The notes: generated by a model not told the origin, from the sequence alone. 64,000 nucleotides of DNA from Pelagibacterium limicola (GCF_015694405.1 NZ_JADQDB010000005.1:148589-212588); one strand, 5' to 3'. Numbered from the stretch's first letter, positions 27,197 to 39,686 are shown. Program-made: numbers and translations.

Positions 27197-28807
27197 ATGG
27201 CCGTTTCAGCCAACAGGCTTGAACTTTTGCAGATCGCCGATGCGGTGGCCCGCGAAAAGTCCATCGACCGCATGATCGTGATCGAGGCGATGGAGGAAGC
27301 GATTCAGCGCGCCGCCAAGGCTCGCTACGGCGCGGAAACCGAGGTGAAGGCCGAGATCAATCCCAAGACCGGCGAACTGCGCCTCTGGCGGCTTCTCGAG
27401 GTGGTCGAGAATGTCGAGGAATATGGCCGTCAGATTTCGCTGGCCGACGCCCAAGCCAAGAATTCTGCGGCAAAATATGGCGACTATGTCACCGAGCCGC
27501 TCCCGCCCATCGAATTTGGCCGCATTGCCGCGCAGTCTGCAAAGCAGGTCATTGTCCAGAAGGTGCGCGACGCCGAGCGTGAGCGCATGTACGACGAATA
27601 TATCGACCGGATCGGCGAGATCGTCAACGGCACCGTCAAGCGTGTGGAATACGGCAACGTGATCGTCGATCTCGGTCGCGGCGAAGCCATTATCCGCCGC
27701 GACGAACTGATCCCACGCGAAATGTTCCGCTATGGCGACCGTGTGCGCGCCTATATCTACGATGTGCGCCGCGAGCAGCGGGGCCCGCAGATTTTCCTCT
27801 CGCGCACCCATCCCCAGTTCATGGCCAAGCTCTTCCAGCAGGAAGTGCCTGAGATCTACGACGGCATCATCACCATCCGCTCGATCGCCCGCGATCCGGG
27901 CAGCCGTGCCAAGATCGCGGTGACCTCCTCGGATTCTTCAATCGACCCGGTGGGCGCGTGCGTCGGTATGCGCGGCTCGCGTGTTCAGGCGGTCGTTGGA
28001 GAATTGCAGGGCGAAAAGATTGATATTATCCCCTGGACGAACAATATAGCAGACTTGGTCGTATCGGCGCTCCAGCCTGCCGACGTCGCTAAGGTCGTGC
28101 TCGACGAGCAAGCCGAGCGGGTCGAAGTGGTGGTGCCCGACGAGCAGCTTTCTCTCGCCATCGGCCGCCGCGGGCAGAACGTGCGTCTGGCCTCCCAGCT
28201 TATTGGCTGGGACATAGACATCCTGACGGAGCAGGAAGAGTCCGAGCGCCGCCAGAAGGAATTCACCGAGCGTTCGACCCTGTTCATGCAGGCGCTTGAT
28301 GTCGACGAGATGGTCGCCCAGCTTCTGGCCTCGGAAGGCTTTTCCTCCATCGAGGAACTGGCTTACGTTGACATTTCGGAGATCGCCTCCATCGGCGGGT
28401 TCGATGAAGAGACGGCAACCGAAATCCAGAACCGCGCCACCGAGTATCTTGATGCGCTCGAGCGCGAGCAGGACGAAGAGCGCAAGTCGCTCGGGGTTGA
28501 GGACGGACTCTACGATATTGGCGGGCTTAACGCCGCCATGCTCGTGGCACTCGGCAAAGACGACATCAAGACTGTAGAGGATTTCGCCGGCTGCGTTGCC
28601 GACGATCTCATCGGCTGGTCCGAGCGGAAGGATGGCGAAACCAAGCGCTATGACGGCAGCCTGAGCGCCTTCCCGCTCTCGCGCCAGGAAGCCGAGGACA
28701 TGATCATGGCTGCCCGGTTGAAAGTCGGCTGGATTACCGAGGACGATTTGCCCCAGGCCGCGGCCGAGGGCGAAGAGGACTTCGCCGAAGGCGCGGTCGC
28801 GGAGTAG
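27197..28807 (+). CDS. nusA: Transcription termination/antitermination factor NusA
   Basis: A 536-residue RNA polymerase-associated factor. The NusA N-terminal domain (residues ~1-125) is followed by an S1 domain (GEIVNGTVKRVEYGNVIVDLG), two KH domains (PVGACVGMRGSRVQAVV; LAIGRRGQNVRLASQL) and helix-hairpin-helix-type C-terminal repeats (FSSIEELAYVDISEIASI). It has an acidic C-terminus. It lies 14 bp after rimP, behind AGGGAG. Confidence 0.96.
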   Translation: MAVSANRLELLQIADAVAREKSIDRMIVIEAMEEAIQRAAKARYGAETEVKAEINPKTGELRLWRLLEVVENVEEYGRQISLADAQAKNSAAKYGDYVTEPLPPIEFGRIAAQSAKQVIVQKVRDAERERMYDEYIDRIGEIVNGTVKRVEYGNVIVDLGRGEAIIRRDELIPREMFRYGDRVRAYIYDVRREQRGPQIFLSRTHPQFMAKLFQQEVPEIYDGIITIRSIARDPGSRAKIAVTSSDSSIDPVGACVGMRGSRVQAVVGELQGEKIDIIPWTNNIADLVVSALQPADVAKVVLDEQAERVEVVVPDEQLSLAIGRRGQNVRLASQLIGWDIDILTEQEESERRQKEFTERSTLFMQALDVDEMVAQLLASEGFSSIEELAYVDISEIASIGGFDEETATEIQNRATEYLDALEREQDEERKSLGVEDGLYDIGGLNAAMLVALGKDDIKTVEDFAGCVADDLIGWSERKDGETKRYDGSLSAFPLSRQEAEDMIMAARLKVGWITEDDLPQAAAEGEEDFAEGAVAE

Positions 28808-28821
28808 GGGCCAAACAAACG

Positions 28822-29438
28822 GTGGCGCGCAGCAACGACACCATGCGCCAATGCGCGCTCACCCGCACCGAAATGCCGGTGGCCAAACTCATCAGGTTCG
28901 CGGAATCGCCTCAGGGCGACATCGTGCCCGATGTGGACGGCAAGGCCCCGGGCCGGGGTGTCTGGATCACGCTTTCTTCCGCCGCCGTTGACGAGGCGAT
29001 CAGAAAGAAAGTGTTTTCCAAAAGCCTCAAGGCGCAAGTGGATGTGCCCGCCGACCTTGCGTTGATGACCCGGTCGCGGTTAGAACAGCGCCTCACGGGG
29101 GCGCTTGGATTGGCGCGCAAGGCGGGCGCGCTGGTGACGGGCGCCGCCAAGGTTGCGGCGCTTGTCGAAAAACGGGGAGCTGCGGCGCTGATTACAGCCA
29201 GCGACGCAGCGCCAGACAGCCGCCGCAAGATGCTCCAGTCTGTGCGGCGTGCCTATGAGACGCCCGAAGGCCTCGAGCATATCGAATCGCTCGCGTCGGA
29301 CCAATTGGGTTTGGCATTGGGCCTTGAAAATGTGATACACGCTGCGCTTATTCCCGGCGCGGCTGCAAATTCGGTGATGGAGCGGGCAAATCGGCTCGCG
29401 CGGTTCATCGCCACAGACAGAGAAGAAGACGGCACCAT

Positions 29439-29442
<4 letters not shown>
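28822..29442 (+). CDS. RNA-binding protein YlxR (DUF448) fused to an L7Ae-like domain
   Basis: A 206-residue protein with an N-terminal DUF448/YlxR domain ([18 protein letters not shown]) and a C-terminal region resembling the L7Ae/ribosomal L30e-like fold ([20 protein letters not shown], followed by [16 protein letters not shown]). This fusion is common in alphaproteobacteria. The start is GTG at 28822, with a weak upstream AGGGG. Its stop overlaps the infB start by 4 bp, so the two are translationally coupled. Confidence 0.88.
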
Positions 29443-32075
<2,633 letters not shown>

Positions 32076-32100
32076 GGACTGCCGACATCGCAAGAGTTCA

Positions 32101-32126
32101 AAGGGCGCCCTTGAGGCGCCCTTTTT
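32101..32126 (+). terminator. Terminator after infB
   Basis: A perfect 9 bp stem AAGGGCGCC / GGCGCCCTT with a CTTGA loop runs into a T-tract, 25 bp after the infB stop. It ends the rimP-nusA-ylxR-infB operon. Confidence 0.9.
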
Positions 32127-32153
32127 GCAGGCGCGGCTCGCCGGTATAGCGCC

Positions 32154-32900
32154 TCATGTCCCCTCCTTGGCGATGCAGACCTGGCGCCAACTCTCGGGCG
32201 TTAGGGGGCGCCGATCAAAATCGCCGAACCGGCTCACCAGTTCAAAGCCATTCTGCCTCAGCAACAATGGAAGTTCTTGAGGGAAAATCTGGCGCAATCT
32301 TAGGCTCGTACGCCTGAATGAGGGGTTGGACGCCGTTGACCAATACCAATTGGCCTCGCTTATCTGCGTAGTGGGGTTGTAGCTGATTGTCTCTTCCACC
32401 ACGATCTCTCCGAGTTCGTCATGCCTGAAGGAACCCAAGAGTTGCCGTTCACCCAAGGGTAGCCTCAACAAGCGGGCATTGGGTACGAAAACATCGAAGA
32501 CCAAGTTTCCGCCCGGCGCGAGATGGCGCCTGATTGTGGCAAACAGTCGGGCAAAGTCCTCCGTCGAATGCATATGCATAATGGAGTTTGCCGCAATCAC
32601 CACGGCATCGAACGACTGGTTCAGTTGGAAGTCGCGCATATCGAGCGTGACAAAATTCACCTTCGCGCCCGTTTCGCGCGCAACAGAGCGCGCCCGTTCC
32701 AGCATGGTTTCAGAAAGGTCGCCTCCGACGACGTGGGCGCCGCTCTTCGCTAGGGGAACCGTAAAGCGACCGGAACCGCAGGCGAGTTCCAGCACCCTGC
32801 GCGAAGGCCCACCGGCGACTTCCACATAGAAGTTTTCCATGGTCGCATCGCGCGGTGCGATGAGGTCATACAATTCCGCATCGTCATATAAGCTAAGCAT
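32154..32900 (-). CDS. Class I SAM-dependent methyltransferase
   Basis: A 248-residue cytosolic methyltransferase. The SAM-binding motif I is VLELACGSGRFTVPLA, followed by the acidic residue of motif II in VVGGDLSETML and motif III/IV around FDAVVIAANSIMHM. The substrate is unknown. The coding sequence looks less GC-biased and less codon-biased than its neighbours, which hints at acquisition by transfer. It stands alone, convergent with infB and divergent from the sulfur transport genes. Confidence 0.8.
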   Translation of the reverse strand: MLSLYDDAELYDLIAPRDATMENFYVEVAGGPSRRVLELACGSGRFTVPLAKSGAHVVGGDLSETMLERARSVARETGAKVNFVTLDMRDFQLNQSFDAVVIAANSIMHMHSTEDFARLFATIRRHLAPGGNLVFDVFVPNARLLRLPLGERQLLGSFRHDELGEIVVEETISYNPTTQISEANWYWSTASNPSFRRTSLRLRQIFPQELPLLLRQNGFELVSRFGDFDRRPLTPESWRQVCIAKEGT

Positions 32901-33212
32901 TGCAGCCCTCGTGCGAGGATAATCAGCATGACTATAATGGAAACGGCCATGCGGCGAATGCCTTGAATGGGCCGGTCCGTTGCCGATAATTCAACCGGCA
33001 CAATCTTCAAAACTATACTACGTTTTCAGACCAGAAAGTGACGTCGCTTTCCTGAAACGCTCCAGACGACCGATTCGGCGCAAAGAAAATCTCGCAGCCC
33101 GAACAACAACGCAACGCCCTGCACGGCGGCTGCGTAGCGGCCATGCAGGGTCATATTATAATGGAACAGCCGCGTTAAACAGGCATTCCGGTGCCAAGGA
33201 GTTATCTATCCC
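32901..33212. promoter_or_regulatory. Intergenic region upstream of the sulfur transport genes
   Basis: A 312 bp stretch without a gene, visibly more AT-rich than its surroundings. A hairpin at 33117-33150 has outer arms CCCTGCA/TGCAGGG and inner arms GGCTGC/GCGGCC around GTA. It is followed after six bases by a perfect TATAAT (33157-33162). No good -35 hexamer lies upstream, so the hairpin may be an operator for an activator or repressor of the downstream genes. An AAGGAG ribosome-binding site precedes the GTG at 33213. Confidence 0.5.
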
Positions 33213-33641
33213 GTGACCCAATTTACCCCCATTTCCGCTTTGCTTGGCGGTGGTCTTATCGGGCTTTCCGCCGTCATTCTCATGGCGTTCAACGGCCGCA
33301 TCGCGGGCGCGACAGGTATCGCATCGGGCATCGTCCCGCCCTTACCCCCCGATTGGCGCTGGCGGCTCGCCTTCATCGCTGGTGCTGTGGTAGCTCCAGC
33401 CTTGATTGTGGTTCTTGGCGGCCGGCCGATCCCCTTTCAGAGCACAATTCCGACCCCTTGGCTGGTGGTCGGCGGGCTCATCGTTGGCGTCGGAGCCTAT
33501 TTCGGCAATGGCTGCCCAAGCGGTCATGGGGTTTGCGGCATCTCGCGGTTGTCCCCCCGCTCGATCGTCGCGACGCTGACCTTCATGGCCACCGCGATCG
33601 CCACGGTTTTCGTCGTCCGCCACCTCGTAGGAGGTTTGTAA
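33213..33641 (+). CDS. YeeE/YedE (TsuA-like) sulfur transport family protein, first half
   Basis: A 142-residue membrane protein with about four TM helices. It contains the family motif GNGCPSGHGVCGISRLSPRS, whose cysteine is implicated in sulfur-compound passage in YeeE/YedE proteins. The start is GTG, with AAGGAG upstream. It is paired with a second small YeeE/YedE protein 1 bp downstream; such split pairs make up the two halves of one transporter fold and often sit near sulfide/sulfane-sulfur genes, but none are visible here. Confidence 0.82.
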   Translation: MTQFTPISALLGGGLIGLSAVILMAFNGRIAGATGIASGIVPPLPPDWRWRLAFIAGAVVAPALIVVLGGRPIPFQSTIPTPWLVVGGLIVGVGAYFGNGCPSGHGVCGISRLSPRSIVATLTFMATAIATVFVVRHLVGGL

Positions 33642-33642
33642 G

Positions 33643-34074
33643 ATGCGTCCAATCCTTTCTGCGCTGCTCGCCGGACTTGTCTTCGGAGCGGGGATCGCCG
33701 TCTCGGGCATGATCAATCCTGCCAAGGTGCTCAATTTCCTCGACCTCGCGGGAGCCTGGGACCCTTCGCTCATCTTCGTTATGGGCGGGGCGGTTGCAGT
33801 CGCCACTATCGGTTACCGGCTGGTGTTCAGGCGGACCCGACCGCTGTTCGACACCAGCTTCCACCTGCCGACCCGGACCACAGTCGATGCGCGCTTGGTC
33901 GGCGGCTCGGCTCTGTTCGGGGTCGGCTGGGGCATTGTGGGCTTCTGCCCTGGCGGGGCGATACCCGCCTTGGGCCTTTTTGAACCCGATGCCGCGATTT
34001 TTGTTGTCGCCATGCTGGCCGGCTTGGGCGCCGCGCGCTGGTTCGACAGTCGCCGGGCCCAATTGGCCAGGTGA
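33643..34074 (+). CDS. YeeE/YedE (DUF6691-type) sulfur transport family protein, second half
   Basis: A 143-residue membrane protein with about four TM helices. Its family motif is GVGWGIVGFCPGGAIPALG, with the conserved cysteine, and the N-terminal GLVFGAGIAVSGMINPAKVL is typical of the DUF6691 partner. It begins 1 bp after the stop of the first half and is surely co-expressed. The transported species (thiosulfate or another sulfur compound) is not determinable from sequence alone. Confidence 0.82.
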   Translation: MRPILSALLAGLVFGAGIAVSGMINPAKVLNFLDLAGAWDPSLIFVMGGAVAVATIGYRLVFRRTRPLFDTSFHLPTRTTVDARLVGGSALFGVGWGIVGFCPGGAIPALGLFEPDAAIFVVAMLAGLGAARWFDSRRAQLAR

Positions 34075-34080
34075 TTTGGC

Positions 34081-34845
34081 TCACGTCAGCCGCATTACGG
34101 TCTGCTTCAGTTTCTCGATATCGGCCTCCCGGCTCAGCCGGTGATCCCCATCCGGAATGAGCGTAAAGGTCACCGGGTCAGAAATCAGGTGGCTGACGAG
34201 TTTCAGTGCATGAGCGGGGGGGACGTCTGTGTCCTTTCCTCCCTGGAGGATCGCCACCGGGCAGCGCGTGCGGATGGGGCCGAAAAAGAGCAGGTGCCGT
34301 TCGCCGTCCTCGATCAACTCCCTGGTGAGGACGTAAGGTTCATCCGAATAGTCCGAAGGCTGTTCGACCCGGCCCTTTTCCCAGAGATCGGCCAGCTCGG
34401 CGTCCGTAAAGGTGTTGCGCATCAAATCGCGCGTCATGTCGGTGGCGGGGGCGATCAATACGATCCCGCGTACACGGTCCTCGGCCTTTTCGCGCAAAGC
34501 CTTGTTGAGCAGCAGCGCTAGCCAACCTCCCATGGAAGAGCCGATTACGATCTGCGGGCCCCCGGTCGTCCCGAACACCGCCAGCGCCTCTTCGAGCCAA
34601 CGCGAAATCGTGCCCTTGAGAAAGTCCCCGCCCGAGCGGCCATGGCCCGAATAGTCGAAGCGGGTGACAGAGAGGCCCTTTTCCGTCCCCAGCGCATCGA
34701 GAGCCTGGGCTTTCGAGCCGTCCATGTCCGAGCGGAAACCCCCGAGCCAGAACAGCCCCGGGGCACCGCCATCGCGCCGCAGAATGGCAATTTCTCGCGC
34801 CTCTCCGCCTGCTCCGACCATCATCTTTTCAAACGTAGCATCCAT
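34081..34845 (-). CDS. Alpha/beta hydrolase
   Basis: A 254-residue alpha/beta-hydrolase-fold protein. The nucleophile elbow is IGSSMGGWLA, the catalytic acid probably lies in LQGGKDTDVPP, and the histidine in IPDGDHRLS. An oxyanion-region motif FDYSGHGRSGG is present. This resembles palmitoyl-thioesterase/ABHD10-like hydrolases of alphaproteobacteria, but the substrate is unknown. The ATG at 34845 has GAGGA seven bases upstream; a longer frame to 34872 lacks support. Confidence 0.82.
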   Translation of the reverse strand: MDATFEKMMVGAGGEAREIAILRRDGGAPGLFWLGGFRSDMDGSKAQALDALGTEKGLSVTRFDYSGHGRSGGDFLKGTISRWLEEALAVFGTTGGPQIVIGSSMGGWLALLLNKALREKAEDRVRGIVLIAPATDMTRDLMRNTFTDAELADLWEKGRVEQPSDYSDEPYVLTRELIEDGERHLLFFGPIRTRCPVAILQGGKDTDVPPAHALKLVSHLISDPVTFTLIPDGDHRLSREADIEKLKQTVMRLT

Positions 34846-34892
34846 GCCTGTATCCTCAGGGCAAAGGGTCAAAGAATCGCCCCCGTTTGCTG

Positions 34893-34921
34893 TTGACTTT
34901 ACCCTCGTTTGCCAAGATTTT
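34893..34921 (+). promoter_or_regulatory. Putative infC promoter
   Basis: TTGACT (34893-34898) and GATTTT (34916-34921) are spaced 17 bp, about 55 bp before the infC start. The -35 is good and the -10 weak; called by eye. Confidence 0.45.
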
Positions 34922-34976
34922 AAGGCGCGCTCGGCCAGAGCCGCCTGAACGTTAACGATTCAAAGGAAGAAAGCCC

Positions 34977-35513
34977 ATTCGTCGCCCGATGAGACCCGTG
35001 CAGCCCCAAAAAGATGGGCCGCGCTCCAATCACGAAATCACCGTTCCCGAAATCCAGCTTATCAACGCCGAAGGCCAGAATATTGGCGTGGTGCGCACCA
35101 GTGAGGCCATCACGATGGCTATGGAGGCCGGGATGGACCTTGTCGAGATTGCGCCCAATTCAGCGCCTCCCGTTTGCAAGATCCTTGATCTCGGCAAGTT
35201 TAAGTACGCCGCTCAGAAGAAGGCTGCCGAGGCGCGCAAGAAGCAGAAGGTGATCGAGGTCAAGGAGATCAAGCTCCGCCCCAATATCGACACCCACGAC
35301 TATGACGTGAAGATGCGCTCGGTTGAGAAGTTCCTTGGCGAAGGCGACAAGGTGAAGGTCACCATGCGCTTCCGTGGCCGCGAAATGGCGCACCAAGAGC
35401 TCGGACTGGAGCTGCTCAACAAGGTGAAGGATCAAATGGAGGAGATCGCCAAGGTCGAATCTTCCCCGCGATCCGAAGGTCGGCAGATGGTGATGGTGCT
35501 CGCTCCACGCTGA
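34977..35513 (+). CDS. infC: Translation initiation factor IF-3 (ATT start)
   Basis: A 178-residue factor that checks the initiation codon and keeps the subunits apart. The N-domain has [15 protein letters not shown] and the C-domain [17 protein letters not shown]. The first ATG in the frame (34989) is 21 bases from the ribosome-binding site AAAGGAAG, whereas an in-frame ATT at 34977 is 9 bases from it and adds MRRP, the N-terminus familiar from rhizobial IF-3. Non-canonical start codons on infC are known to allow IF-3 to repress its own translation. ATT is therefore the preferred start. Confidence 0.9.
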   Translation: MRRPMRPVQPQKDGPRSNHEITVPEIQLINAEGQNIGVVRTSEAITMAMEAGMDLVEIAPNSAPPVCKILDLGKFKYAAQKKAAEARKKQKVIEVKEIKLRPNIDTHDYDVKMRSVEKFLGEGDKVKVTMRFRGREMAHQELGLELLNKVKDQMEEIAKVESSPRSEGRQMVMVLAPR

Positions 35514-35543
35514 GAGCCCAATCTACCTGCACCAATACGCTGG

Positions 35544-35567
35544 AAGGTGGTCGCAAGGCCACCTTTT
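35544..35567 (+). terminator. Terminator after infC
   Basis: Stem AAGGTGG / CCACCTT with an 8-base loop, followed by TT, 30 bp after the infC stop. The T-tract is short but the stem is perfect. rpmI and rplT, often next to infC, do not follow here. Confidence 0.7.
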
Positions 35568-35720
35568 GTCGTTACGGCCCTTGCCGAATGACAGGCGCCT
35601 AGGACACTAGGCCGCTGGGCACCAAAATTTTTTTACTCTTGAATCTTCCTTAACTCGAAACAGCCTAGTTTGCTCCCTCGCCATATTCCGCGATCTGATG
35701 CGCCAGGGGGGTCCGGCCAA

Positions 35721-38003
35721 ATGTTTTCGCGCTTTTCCATTGCCCAGAAGATTTATTCATCCTTCGCCGTCCTGATCGTGATGCTCGCAGCGATCAGCCT
35801 TGTCGCCATTACCGGCTTGGCGCGCGTAACCGAAACGTTCGACGCCTATCAAAGCGGCACCGATCAGACCCTGTTGATCTCAGGCTACGTCGAGGCGCTG
35901 GCCGCCGCCCGTCTCGCGGATCAGCAATTCAGGGCCGATCCGACCAATGAAGCGGCGGACCGGCTCGCCCAGCGCATCGATGCACTGGTGCTCACGCCCG
36001 AAGTCATGGCGTTTCTCGCGAGCGATGCTGAAAAGCTGGCGATGCTGGAAGAGCTTGACGAAGACGTCGAACTCTATGCCGCAGCTTTCGACAAACTGGT
36101 CGCTCACCAGCGGAACGCCAATCGACTGACCGCCGAAATCGCCCGGCTTGGCGCCGATCTGCGCGCCAATGCGGGGGGAGCTGTCCAAGCCGCCAGTGCC
36201 AGCGCCAATTTCAACGCCACGGGCATTGCCGGCCAGGCCGTGCAGGAGATCCTTCTCACCCAGCTCGATGTCGAGCGCTTCCTCCTGACCAACGACCCTT
36301 TATTGTTCGAATCCGCCTTTGCCAATGCCGGGATGGCGCACGAAACCTTTACGCGCCTTCACGCTGCGGTGTTCAGTCAGGATCAGAAGGCCAATGTCGC
36401 CCGGATTCTCGCCGACCTTGAGGCCTATGGTACGAGCATGACCGAATTGCGCGCCGAGATAGAGGCCCGCAATGGGGTCATGGGTGACGAACTCGAGCCG
36501 CTCGGTATCGAGATGGAAGGCGACTATCGCGCTCTGCTTGACCTCGTCAGTGCCGAGCAGGCCGCGCTGGGCGCGGAAGCCGCGTCCCAGGCCGCCCTGG
36601 CACAAACTGTGATCATCGCCGCCGCCGCGTTTGCGCTTCTTGCGGGCGCAGGGCTTGCTCTGTTCATCGGGTCCAAGCTTTCGGCCACCATCCGCAAGGT
36701 TGCCGCCGACATGCGCGCGCTGGCCCATGGCGACTTCGACCTCGCTCTCGATGACAAGCAACGCCACGAAGTGGGTCAGATGATAGAGGCGCTCGCCATC
36801 TTCCGCGACAACGGCAAGGCCATGCGCGAAATGGACGCCGAAAAGGAACAGGTGCAACGCCGCGAGATGGCAGAAAACGCCGTACGGCTCGAACTGCAGC
36901 AGGAAATCCGCAAGGTGGTCGCGGCATCGCTGGCCGGTGATTTCTCGGTGCGCATCGAAAAGCACTTCGACCGTCCCGAGCTCGACGAAGTCTCCCGTTC
37001 GGTTAATGCGCTGATCGAGACGGTCGATCGTGGCCTTACGGAAACCGGGGCAGTCCTTTCCGCGCTTGCCGGCGACGATCTGTCGGTGCGTGTCACAGGC
37101 AGTTATCAAGGCGCGTTTGACCGACTCAAATCCGACACGAATGCGGTTGCAGAGCGCTTTGCCCAGGTACTGGGACGGTTGCGCGTCACCGCCCGCACAC
37201 TCAAGACGGCCACCAGCGAGATTCTGTCCGGCGCCAACGATCTTTCGGCGCGAACCACGCGCCAGGCCGCAACCATCGAGGAGACCGCCGCAGCAATCGA
37301 GCAATTTGCAGCAACCGTTGCGGAAAATGCTGCCAAGGCCGAAGAGGTCGCGAGCAAGGCCGAGAACGCCTCCGTGATGGCCAGCGCCGGGGGAAAGGTG
37401 ATAGACCACGCAAACGAGGCGATGGTACGCATAACCGCATCCTCGGAAAAGATTTCCGATATCATCAAGCTGATCGACGATATCGCCTTCCAGACCAACC
37501 TGCTTGCGCTCAACGCCTCGGTCGAGGCTGCGCGAGCCGGGGAGGCGGGCAAGGGCTTCGCCGTGGTCGCCATCGAGGTGCGGCGGCTGGCTCAGTCGGC
37601 AGCAAAGGCTTCGTCGGAGGTAAAGGCCCTGATCGAACAGTCCGCCGCGGAAGTTGCAGGCGGGTCCAAACTCGTCTCGGAAGCTGCCGCCAAGCTCAGC
37701 GCGATCCTGTTGGCGGTCAAGGAAAATGCGGAGATCATGCATGCGATCTCCGGCGCCAGCCGCGAGCAGGCGTCGGCGATCGGTGAGGTATCGTCCGCCG
37801 TGCGTCAGCTCGATGAAATGACCCAGCAGAACGCTGCGCTGGTCGAGGAGACGAATGCGGCAATCGAGCAGACCGAAGAACAGGCCCGCTCACTCGACGC
37901 TATAGTGGATATCTTCGATCTCGACGGTTCGAAGGCGGCGCCTATCGAAGATGAGGTCCGGGGCCGCGGGATAGACCATAGGCCCTTGGCCCGGGCCGTA
38001 TAG
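35721..38003 (+). CDS. Methyl-accepting chemotaxis protein
   Basis: A 760-residue inner-membrane chemoreceptor. TM1 (about residues 10-32) is followed by a ~260-residue helical periplasmic sensor region, TM2 (about residues 305-325), HAMP segments, and the cytoplasmic signalling domain with the hairpin tip [25 protein letters not shown]. No CheR-tethering pentapeptide is seen at the C-terminus. The ATG at 35721 was preferred over a TTG at 35670. The signal sensed is unknown, and no che genes lie nearby. Confidence 0.9.
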   Translation: MFSRFSIAQKIYSSFAVLIVMLAAISLVAITGLARVTETFDAYQSGTDQTLLISGYVEALAAARLADQQFRADPTNEAADRLAQRIDALVLTPEVMAFLASDAEKLAMLEELDEDVELYAAAFDKLVAHQRNANRLTAEIARLGADLRANAGGAVQAASASANFNATGIAGQAVQEILLTQLDVERFLLTNDPLLFESAFANAGMAHETFTRLHAAVFSQDQKANVARILADLEAYGTSMTELRAEIEARNGVMGDELEPLGIEMEGDYRALLDLVSAEQAALGAEAASQAALAQTVIIAAAAFALLAGAGLALFIGSKLSATIRKVAADMRALAHGDFDLALDDKQRHEVGQMIEALAIFRDNGKAMREMDAEKEQVQRREMAENAVRLELQQEIRKVVAASLAGDFSVRIEKHFDRPELDEVSRSVNALIETVDRGLTETGAVLSALAGDDLSVRVTGSYQGAFDRLKSDTNAVAERFAQVLGRLRVTARTLKTATSEILSGANDLSARTTRQAATIEETAAAIEQFAATVAENAAKAEEVASKAENASVMASAGGKVIDHANEAMVRITASSEKISDIIKLIDDIAFQTNLLALNASVEAARAGEAGKGFAVVAIEVRRLAQSAAKASSEVKALIEQSAAEVAGGSKLVSEAAAKLSAILLAVKENAEIMHAISGASREQASAIGEVSSAVRQLDEMTQQNAALVEETNAAIEQTEEQARSLDAIVDIFDLDGSKAAPIEDEVRGRGIDHRPLARAV

Positions 38004-38038
38004 GGGCGCGTCAAAGGCTGCACGGCGACAAACAAACG

Positions 38039-39547
38039 CTATTCTGCGGCGTCGCGACCCGGAGTGTCAGCGGGCGCGTTGGGATCACCTGCGGCGGTTT
38101 CACACGCCAGATCTGGGAAGGCCGCGATGCGTCGGCCGGAAAAATCGTCGCGCAGGACGAGCAGGTCACGTTCCTCGAAGTAGGTCAGCAGCCGCCGCGC
38201 ACGGCCGGCCGAATGGCTGCCATAGGCGCGGGCGAGGGAGGCATCGGACGGGCAAGGCAGGCCGTCCACCGCTGCGCGAGCGAGCAACAGGAATACGCCC
38301 TGCACGTCCTCGCTCAATTCATTGGCAAGTCCGAGCGCCTTTTGCCAGGTCTCACTTTGGGCGGTTTGTGAATCAATCCCGGCGCGGGCTACCGAGAAGC
38401 GGCGTTTGAATTCGCTGAGATCGGGTGGAGCGCCAGGTACGCGCCGGATACGGCAACGCACGAGAAAATCCTGATAGAGCACGGCCACCGAGCGATAGCT
38501 CGCCTCAGGGTCTTCGAGGATTTCACTGAGGACCGCCGCGATCAGGGCGTCACGTTCGGCCTCGTCTATTTCAGGAAAAAGCGTTTCGCGCTGCGGCTGG
38601 GGCACAGGCGCGCTCAGTTGGGCGAGAATATCGGCCGTGGGCCGGGGCGCCGGTTGGGCAGGCCTTCGTGGCGGCACCCGCAAATCCTCGTCGGCGCCGG
38701 GCGTGAAGATGAGATCCGCCGCCTCTTCGCCGCGTGCAGCTTCCGGCAGCGGCATAAGCCTGGGGCTGGTCGAGCGGGCGGAGGTTTCCACCGGGCCGAT
38801 GATCACCGGCAAGGGACGGCGCGCCAGAGCCGGCCCAAGCGCCACGAACTGCCCCCGTGCCAGATCGCGGAACATCTCGGTTGCACGGCGGTCCATGCCC
38901 AGAAGATCACCCGCACGGGCCATGTCGATATCGAGAAACGTTCGGCCCATGAGGAAATTGCTCGCCTCGGCCGCAACATTCTTGGCAAGTTTTGCAAGCC
39001 GCTGGGTAGCAATGACCCCGGCCAGTCCGCGCTTGCGCCCGCGGCACATCAGATTGGTCATAGCCCCGAGAGAAAGTTTCCTTGCATCATCGGACACCTC
39101 CCCGGCTGCGGCTGGTGCGAAAAGCTGGGCCTCGTCGACGACGACCAGCATTGGATACCAGAACTCGCGTTCCGCGTCGAAAAGCCCCCCCAGAAAGGCG
39201 GCGGCGGCGCGCATCTGGGCTTCGGTGTCGAGCCCTTCGAGTGAAAGAACCGCCGATACGCGGTGCTGGCGGACCCGGCCCGCGATACGGGTCAGTTCTG
39301 TCTCCGACCGGTCGGCCTCGACAACCACATGACCAAACTGATCGACAAGCGTCACGAAATCGCCTTCCGGGTCAATGACGCATTGTTGCACCCATTTGGC
39401 GCTCTGTTCGAGCAGGCGGCGTAGGAGGTGGGACTTGCCCGAACCGGAATTGCCCTGGACGAGGAGCCTTGTCGCCAGCAATTCCTCGAGATCGAGCGGT
39501 GCGGTGGCACCCGCCCGCGTTGTCCCCATGTCGATCTCGACGGTCAT
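38039..39547 (-). CDS. HerA-like ATPase (DUF87)
   Basis: A 502-residue ATPase of the HerA/FtsK-like superfamily with a DUF87-type N-terminal core. Walker A is VQGNSGSGKSHLLRRL, Walker B is MLVVVDEAQLFAP, and an arginine-rich sensor segment NLMCRGRKRGLAGVIATQRL follows. The C-terminal ~200 residues carry a Pro-rich linker and a helical domain. Its role (DNA translocation or export) is unknown. There is no NurA-like nuclease nearby. It is divergent from the Nudix gene. Confidence 0.8.
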   Translation of the reverse strand: MTVEIDMGTTRAGATAPLDLEELLATRLLVQGNSGSGKSHLLRRLLEQSAKWVQQCVIDPEGDFVTLVDQFGHVVVEADRSETELTRIAGRVRQHRVSAVLSLEGLDTEAQMRAAAAFLGGLFDAEREFWYPMLVVVDEAQLFAPAAAGEVSDDARKLSLGAMTNLMCRGRKRGLAGVIATQRLAKLAKNVAAEASNFLMGRTFLDIDMARAGDLLGMDRRATEMFRDLARGQFVALGPALARRPLPVIIGPVETSARSTSPRLMPLPEAARGEEAADLIFTPGADEDLRVPPRRPAQPAPRPTADILAQLSAPVPQPQRETLFPEIDEAERDALIAAVLSEILEDPEASYRSVAVLYQDFLVRCRIRRVPGAPPDLSEFKRRFSVARAGIDSQTAQSETWQKALGLANELSEDVQGVFLLLARAAVDGLPCPSDASLARAYGSHSAGRARRLLTYFEERDLLVLRDDFSGRRIAAFPDLACETAAGDPNAPADTPGRDAAE

Positions 39548-39667
39548 TGGGTAAAATGGCCTCCGCTCATATTGGGGTGATTCCCGGCACGAATGTGCAG
39601 GGCGAATCTAGCCCAGCACAGAGCGCGGAACCATAGCCGCACGCTGCGTTTTCCCGTTAATCGTGGT

Positions 39668-39686
39668 GGGCGGCACGTTGCCGCCC
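39668..39686. repeat. Perfect hairpin in the HerA/Nudix divergent promoter region
   Basis: GGGCGGCA-CGT-TGCCGCCC, an 8 bp perfect inverted repeat with a 3 bp centre, between the divergent HerA-like and Nudix genes. No T-tract follows on either side, so it is not a terminator; it may be an operator or a leader hairpin of the Nudix gene. Confidence 0.5.

Noticed and set aside
39668-39686. Hairpin as a terminator
   Set aside because: It has no T-tract on either strand and lies between divergent genes.
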